Assembly: GCA_913776255.1 (NCBI GenBank)
Contig: CAJYLV010000005.1
Location: forward strand, 1 to 51,291
DNA from: an uncultured Sphingomonas sp.
GTDB lineage: Bacteria; Pseudomonadota; Alphaproteobacteria; Sphingomonadales; Sphingomonadaceae
Length of the DNA stretch: 51,291 bases
Reading direction: 5' to 3'
The notes beneath the pieces are model-generated. The model saw only the letters and a list, made by a program, of their open reading frames with translations, had not been told where the DNA came from and did not search any database. Position 1 is the first letter of the stretch; every line of letters begins with the position of its first letter. Position numbers and translations under genes: made by a program. Positions 48,720 through 51,291 of this stretch are shown one piece after another.

Positions 48720-51291
<2,572 letters not shown>

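Overview
This is a GC-rich, gene-dense alphaproteobacterial chromosome segment, most likely from the Sphingomonadales (Sphingomonas or a close relative). The evidence is the CckA hybrid kinase, the ChvG/ChvI-HprK-RapZ-PTS block divergent from ATP-type pckA, the lptD-surA-pdxA-rsmA and pepA-holC-ndk arrangements, and a dispersed palindrome family beginning CATTGCGAGCG that sits after several genes. I see no rRNA, tRNA, CRISPR array or complete insertion sequence.

Layout. 1-3.1 kb: a small lipoprotein, ettA and a Uma2-type nuclease. 3.1-8.2 kb (minus strand): slt-type transglycosylase, greB, an NYN-LOTUS protein and an M28 peptidase, largely overlapping. 8.2-10.96 kb: a 2.65-kb foreign module between slt and dapA, carrying a phage tail-fibre-like gene broken by an in-frame stop and a methyltransferase. 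10.9-15.5 kb: dapA, smpB, a DUF2062 protein and an M13 peptidase. 15.5-20.1 kb: cckA, a single-domain receiver and ilvD. 20.2-27.1 kb: nnr, a RumA-type RNA methyltransferase, truA and fmt (minus), recR, def and rmuC. 27.1-27.8 kb: a frameshifted HTH-membrane-EF-hand regulator. 28-33 kb (minus): chvI, chvG, hprK, rapZ, EIIA, HPr and a TrmH-type methyltransferase, divergent from pckA. 35-38.6 kb: guaB, an RsmB-type methyltransferase and a TPR protein. 38.6-44.1 kb (minus): lptD, surA, pdxA, rsmA. 44.2-47.2 kb: pepA, holC, ndk, an acetyltransferase. 47.2-48.1 kb: remains of an integrase-associated element. 48.1-51.3 kb (minus): alcohol dehydrogenase (cut by the window edge), CoA-transferase and an acetyltransferase.

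How the genes work together. Most are housekeeping genes in translation and RNA modification (smpB, truA, fmt, def, rsmA, RNA methyltransferases), envelope assembly (lptD, surA, slt), cell-cycle signalling (cckA) and carbon control. In the carbon-control block an envelope-sensing two-component system is co-transcribed with HPr kinase, RapZ and two soluble PTS proteins, beside the gluconeogenic gene pckA.

The most unusual feature is the slt-dapA junction. A 124-bp segment holding the whole divergent promoter region and both start codons is present twice, 2650 bp apart. Each copy keeps only the start codon that its own flanking gene needs: the left copy has lost the dapA ATG (now ATA) and the right copy has lost the slt GTG (now ACG). 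The foreign module between them therefore appears to have inserted without separating either gene from its promoter. The second notable feature is a predicted membrane-bound LuxR-type regulator with two canonical EF-hand loops on the far side of the membrane, apparently interrupted by a one-base frameshift.
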